In this document: piece after piece, positions 6,738 to 9,261 of the stretch
Layout: each line of letters begins with the position of its first letter
Position numbering within the stretch: position 1 is the stretch's first letter
Source: Spirochaetia bacterium
GTDB lineage: Bacteria > Spirochaetota > Spirochaetia > Treponematales > Breznakiellaceae
Direction: 5' to 3'
Length of the DNA: 9,261 nucleotides
NCBI GenBank assembly: GCA_025997755.1
Contig: BNVA01000077.1
Span: forward strand, 1 to 9,261
Position numbers and translations under genes: made by a program
Notes under the pieces: model-generated
The model's database searches: none
What the model was told of the DNA's origin: nothing
The model's input: only the letters and a program-made list of their open reading frames with translations

Positions 6738-7951
6738 ATGATCACATCGCGGTTATCAAGTATCGAAGTTATTGATACGCCCTGGTGCAGGCGCGATATT
6801 ATCTGGGCAAATAGCTGGGTTATGTTGACGCTTACATACCACTCGCGGCTTAAAAATTCTTCGCTGTGGTAGACTGCGTTTGTGCCGATTATCCTGTAAA
6901 AAAGTCCTTTTTTGTAGGCTTCGTCAAAATAAGTTACTGCATTGCCGGAAAAAAGCGGTAGGCTTACGGCGCATATAACTTTACCCGCTCCCTGCTCTTT
7001 CAAAAACTCCATGGCTTTTAGCAAAGTTCCGCCGGTGCCTATCATATCGTCAGCCATAAAGACGGTTTTATTCTTGACACAGCCTAAGAGTTTGATTTCC
7101 GCAATATTGTTGTCCATAGCATCTTTGGTAACGCGCGAATAATCACGCTCCTTGTAGATAAGGGCAAGCGGCTTTTTTAGCGCCGTGGCGTAGAACTTGT
7201 TGCGGTCTACAGAACCTGTATCCGGCGCGACAACAACAAAATCCTCCTCCGCCATATTCAGTTTTTGCGTCATATAGCGGGTAATCTGGTAGCTTGCGTG
7301 GAGGTTTTCAAGCCTCATACGGCAAAAAGCATTGCCGATTTCCCGCGAATGTATGTCAAGGGTGATGATCCTGTCAACTCCAAGTGATTCAAGTATTTTA
7401 CCCACGCGGCTTGCGGTAACCCCCTCGCGGGCTTTCTTTTTATGCTGACGTCCGTAGGGGTAGACCGGCGCAACAAGCGTAATCCGCTCCGCTCCCGCCA
7501 GTTTAACCGCGTCAACCGTCACAAAAATCATCATAATGTGATCGTTTACACTCATAGGCTTTTGCAGTGTTCCGTCGTTAAATTTTACAGGGTAGTGATT
7601 TTCGACATCCTGAACGATATAAACATCCTTGCCGCGTATTGATTGAAGGACTTCCGCCTTTAATTCGCCGTTCGGGAACATTGTAAAACGTGCAGGTACC
7701 TTGAAACGAGGAGTATGGAGCTTTAAATCCGGACTCTGAGGATTCTGCCCGATGGTGGTTATCTCGTTGATAAAATTTATGCGGTGCATAACATCAGCGG
7801 CTTCCAAGCCGTATCGTTTCGACATTCCGTCAACTGTTTTGTTGAATATGTGCCGGTACTGATTTTTCAAATGCCCAATAACTTGATTAGCAAAAACTTC
7901 GCCGCCCGGACAGGCAATAACGGCGAGATTTGCCGGATTTGAATAGTACAT
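6716..7951 (-). CDS. prs: Ribose-phosphate pyrophosphokinase (PRPP synthetase), long divergent form
   Basis: A 411-residue phosphoribosyltransferase-fold enzyme making PRPP from ribose 5-phosphate and ATP for nucleotide, His and Trp synthesis. Recognisable landmarks are FPNGE followed by SIRGKDVYIVQD, YPYGRQHKKKAREGVTASRVGKIL (the ATP-binding loop region near 164), TLDIHSRE (197-204), PDTGSVDR (243-250) and the PRPP-binding loop DDMIGTGGT (301-309). It is longer than the usual ~315 residues. About 55 extra residues lie between the first strand (LAVIACPGGE) and FPNGE, with about 10 more after YIVQDVEN. Treponeme enzymes, as I recall them, share this form. The ATG at 7951 is preferred because homology starts there. 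A TTG at 7996 would add 15 residues and has no ribosome binding site; neither start has a strong one. It is convergent with fic. Confidence 0.85.
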   Translation of the reverse strand: MYYSNPANLAVIACPGGEVFANQVIGHLKNQYRHIFNKTVDGMSKRYGLEAADVMHRINFINEITTIGQNPQSPDLKLHTPRFKVPARFTMFPNGELKAEVLQSIRGKDVYIVQDVENHYPVKFNDGTLQKPMSVNDHIMMIFVTVDAVKLAGAERITLVAPVYPYGRQHKKKAREGVTASRVGKILESLGVDRIITLDIHSREIGNAFCRMRLENLHASYQITRYMTQKLNMAEEDFVVVAPDTGSVDRNKFYATALKKPLALIYKERDYSRVTKDAMDNNIAEIKLLGCVKNKTVFMADDMIGTGGTLLKAMEFLKEQGAGKVICAVSLPLFSGNAVTYFDEAYKKGLFYRIIGTNAVYHSEEFLSREWYVSVNITQLFAQIISRLHQGVSITSILDNRDVIIKKFTQH

Positions 7952-8015
7952 GCCCAAACTATACTGCAAATACTTTCTTTTGGGTAGTATGCGCAAAAGA
8001 AAGTCGGCTTTTTCA

Positions 8016-8044
8016 TTGACAGAAAAATCCCATCTGGCTATACT
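8016..8044 (+). promoter_or_regulatory. Strong sigma-70 promoter of the toxin-antitoxin operon
   Basis: A perfect -35 box TTGACA (8016-8021), a 17-base spacer and a -10 box TATACT (8039-8044, one base off consensus) precede the antitoxin gene. Transcription would begin near 8051, directly ahead of GAGGA (8053-8057) and the ATG at 8064, giving a very short leader. Confidence 0.8.
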
Positions 8045-8061
8045 AGCTAAATGAGGATTTT
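8024..8061. promoter_or_regulatory. Candidate operator: spaced inverted repeat flanking the TA promoter -10
   Basis: AAAATCC (8024-8030) and GGATTTT (8055-8061) are exact inverted copies, 31 bases apart centre to centre, about three helical turns. The left arm lies in the promoter spacer and the right arm overlaps the ribosome binding site. The left arm is upstream of the predicted transcription start, so it would act as DNA, consistent with autorepression by an antitoxin-toxin complex as known for Phd/YefM systems. A short palindrome, TAGCTA (8044-8049), lies between the arms. Confidence 0.4.
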
Positions 8062-8063
8062 AT

Positions 8064-8345
8064 ATGAAAACACAGGCGAAAGCTGATAATACATGGCAGC
8101 TTTATACTGCGAAAAACCAGTTAAGCAACGTTATTGCGCGGGCTGCGAATCATCCGCAGACTATTACCGTGCGCGGGAAGGAAAAAGTTGTAATTATCTC
8201 TTGCGATGATTATAGAAAATTGAAAAAGCCTAGAAATAATATAGTCGATTGTTTGAGTGACTATCTTGACGATGATGATATAAATCTTTTTGATAGGGAT
8301 GCATCAAAGATAGAGCGAGGAACACCAATTGAACAATTTAATTGA
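8064..8345 (+). CDS. Phd/YefM-family antitoxin
   Basis: A 93-residue antitoxin. Residues 11-55 match the Phd/YefM N-terminal fold, which dimerises and binds operator DNA: WQLYTAKNQLSNVIARA, a turn, then PQTITVRGKEKVVIISCDDYRKL. The rest is polar and acidic (DCLSDYLDDDDINLFDRD) and is the likely disordered arm that covers the toxin active site. The start ATG has GAGGA 6 bases upstream and follows a near-consensus promoter. The reading frame overlaps the toxin gene by 17 bases, the usual coupling that keeps antitoxin in excess. Its partner is the PIN-domain toxin immediately downstream. Autoregulation through the inverted repeat at 8024-8061 is inferred. Confidence 0.88.
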   Translation: MKTQAKADNTWQLYTAKNQLSNVIARAANHPQTITVRGKEKVVIISCDDYRKLKKPRNNIVDCLSDYLDDDDINLFDRDASKIERGTPIEQFN

Positions 8346-8748
8346 TACCAATGTCATTTCAGAGCTTGGAAAGAAAACCCCAAACGCTTGTATTTTGGAG
8401 TTTTTGCGCACCTTACCGCAAGATTCACTTTATTTAAGCGTAATTACTATTGGTGAAATTGTAAAAGGGATAGAAAAAACTGATGACGCGAAAAAGAAAA
8501 ACCGTTTGCTATCGTGGTTTGCTCAAGTTCGTGCTTGGTTTGAAGGACATATTATATACATTGACGAAGGTATTATGACAAAATGGGGTAAATTTGTTGC
8601 AAATCATAACCGGACACTTCCTATAATGGATTCTTTTTTAGCTGCCACTTGCTTGCATCAAAATCTAAGACTTGTAACGCGCAATATTAAAGATTTTGCC
8701 GGCATAAATGAACTTTCGATAGTGAATCCATGGGATGAATCATTGTAA
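8329..8748 (+). CDS. VapC/FitB-type PIN-domain toxin ribonuclease
   Basis: A 139-residue PIN-domain protein, expected to be a Mg-dependent endoribonuclease that inhibits translation when freed from its antitoxin. The four acidic residues of the active site are visible: D6 (LIDTNVISEL), E43 (TIGEIVKGIE), D101 (PIMDSFLAATC) and D122 (TRNIKDFAG). LDTNV-SEL at the start and the spacing fit the FitB-like VapC branch, which commonly pairs with Phd/YefM antitoxins. Length is normal and no residue is missing, so it should be active. The start is TTG at 8329, within the antitoxin gene, with GAGGAA (8317-8322) 6 bases upstream. Its last 9 bases overlap the end of the opposite-strand DUF3343-type gene. 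The RNA target cannot be read from sequence. Confidence 0.88.
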   Translation: MNNLIDTNVISELGKKTPNACILEFLRTLPQDSLYLSVITIGEIVKGIEKTDDAKKKNRLLSWFAQVRAWFEGHIIYIDEGIMTKWGKFVANHNRTLPIMDSFLAATCLHQNLRLVTRNIKDFAGINELSIVNPWDESL

Positions 8749-9021
8749 TGCGACCTTTTTGTATGATTCTGAACCGATCGATTTCTCCCACGCCTCTTTT
8801 ATATTAAATCCGCGCTCCGACAGAAACGCCGCTGCCTTATCAATGTCTTCCGGTAAAAACCGCAGGCAAAAACCGCAGCCTGCCCTTATGCCTGAAGGCA
8901 TTGGCATAACACGCACATAAAACGCATGCTCCGTAAGAGCCTGTTCCGCCATAATTGCTGCGGCGACACTTTCGAAACCGACTATAATTTCTTCATTATT
9001 CACAGCTTTAATATTTTCCAT
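8740..9021 (-). CDS. DUF3343 protein, putative Se/S-carrier-like
   Basis: A 93-residue protein resembling DUF3343 (a Pfam family I recall as putative Se/S carrier protein-like). The pattern is a short strand (EEIIVGFESVAAAIMAEQAL), then VRVMPMPSGIRAGCGFCLRF with a C49-x-x-C52 pair, then a helix and a second strand-helix (FNIKEAWEKS). The CxxC after the PxPxxIxxxCG motif is the family hallmark and could bind sulfur or selenium. Known context of the family, as I recall it, is near selenium-metabolism genes; here it lies 45 bases downstream of selC on the same strand, which supports that. I start it at ATG 9021. The frame stays open upstream through the tRNA, but that extension is not coding. 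No clear ribosome binding site is seen, and a GTG at 9003 is an alternative. The biochemical role is not established. Confidence 0.72.
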   Translation of the reverse strand: MENIKAVNNEEIIVGFESVAAAIMAEQALTEHAFYVRVMPMPSGIRAGCGFCLRFLPEDIDKAAAFLSERGFNIKEAWEKSIGSESYKKVALQ

Positions 9022-9066
9022 AGCGGGCTTTGTTCGGCTAGTATACGCAAACGGCGGGTTAGGAAA

Positions 9067-9160
9067 TGGCGGAGGCGTGTGAGAATCGAACTCACCAAGG
9101 ACGTTTCCACCCTTTGACGGATTTGAAGTCCGCAGCCGCCACCAGACGACATTCACCTCC
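9067..9160 (-). tRNA. selC: tRNA-Sec (anticodon UCA)
   Basis: Read on the minus strand, a 94-base tRNA with the selenocysteine-specific shape. The acceptor starts GGAGGTG and ends CGCCTCC, G discriminator, encoded CCA (9067-9069). The D-stem has 6 pairs (GTCGTC/GGCGGC) with a 4-base loop TGGT. The anticodon loop CTTCAAA holds TCA. A long variable arm (about 21 bases, AAGGG/TCCTT) follows, and the T-arm is GTGAG-TTCGATT-CTCAC. The extended D-stem, tiny D-loop and long variable arm distinguish it from a TCA suppressor. Position 8 of the acceptor faces A with A, so the eighth pair typical of bacterial tRNA-Sec is mismatched. It implies that the genome decodes some UGA codons as selenocysteine via SelA/SelB/SelD, which are not in the window. 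Confidence 0.95.
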
Positions 9161-9170
9161 ACGTAAGCTC

Positions 9171-9199
9171 ACAATAAAATTTTCAAAGCCGGTTGTCAA
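9171..9199 (-). promoter_or_regulatory. Promoter of selC
   Basis: On the minus strand a perfect -35 TTGACA (9199-9194) is followed by 17 bases and a -10 TATTGT (9176-9171). The predicted start is about 4-5 bases before the first base of the tRNA, an ordinary leader for a tRNA transcript. It may also serve the DUF3343-type gene downstream, since no terminator separates them. Confidence 0.75.
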
Positions 9200-9261
9200 T
9201 GTGTACTCTTGAACAGCGTATTACCATAATGTAATCTTTACCTATGCTCTTTGAGTCTGAT

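Noticed and set aside
7952..7996. TTG start at 7996 for prs
   Set aside because: No ribosome binding site, and family similarity begins at the ATG at 7951; kept as a minor alternative.
9067..9100. Integration scar (att duplication of the selC 3' end) marking an island
   Set aside because: I searched by eye for a second copy of the T-arm/acceptor segment and found none in the window.
9022..9162. Longer N-terminus for the DUF3343 protein
   Set aside because: The extension is translated tRNA-Sec sequence and is not coding.

Overview
The window looks like a chromosomal segment of a spirochaete, most likely a Treponema-type organism. The reasons are a LolA, RodZ-like and RimO gene cluster, a UMP kinase of the archaeal rather than the usual bacterial type, an unusually long PRPP synthetase of the kind I associate with treponemes, frequent TTG/GTG starts, and a selenocysteine tRNA. 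The species call is inference from gene families, not from a marker gene.

Layout. Bases 1-181 are non-coding and hold an imperfect direct repeat and a good promoter. Bases 182-5213 are a tightly packed rightward operon: lolA-like lipoprotein carrier, rodZ-like HTH/membrane protein, rimO, pyrH and an MFS transporter, with gaps of 15, 6, 29 and 2 bases. A GC-rich double hairpin sits in the convergent gap near 5300. A leftward HD-domain hydrolase (5342-5902) and a rightward Fic protein (5951-6685) are divergent neighbours. Fic converges on a leftward PRPP synthetase (6716-7951), with a hairpin and T-run at their junction. A near-consensus promoter at 8016-8044 then drives a Phd/YefM-type antitoxin and a VapC/FitB-type PIN toxin with overlapping reading frames. 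The toxin overlaps tail to tail by 9 bases with a leftward DUF3343-type gene. That gene lies just downstream of a tRNA-Sec gene (selC, 9067-9160) that has its own promoter.

How the genes relate. The first operon mixes envelope biogenesis (lipoprotein transport, cell-shape scaffold), ribosome modification and pyrimidine nucleotide supply. The middle is housekeeping (PRPP synthesis) plus probable regulatory or stress genes (HD hydrolase, autoinhibited Fic). The right end combines a mobile-type toxin-antitoxin pair with what I read as a small selenium locus: selC and a putative Se/S-carrier-like protein transcribed in the same direction. That selC-DUF3343 pair is the most interesting observation. 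No insertion sequence, CRISPR array, rRNA or phage gene is visible.
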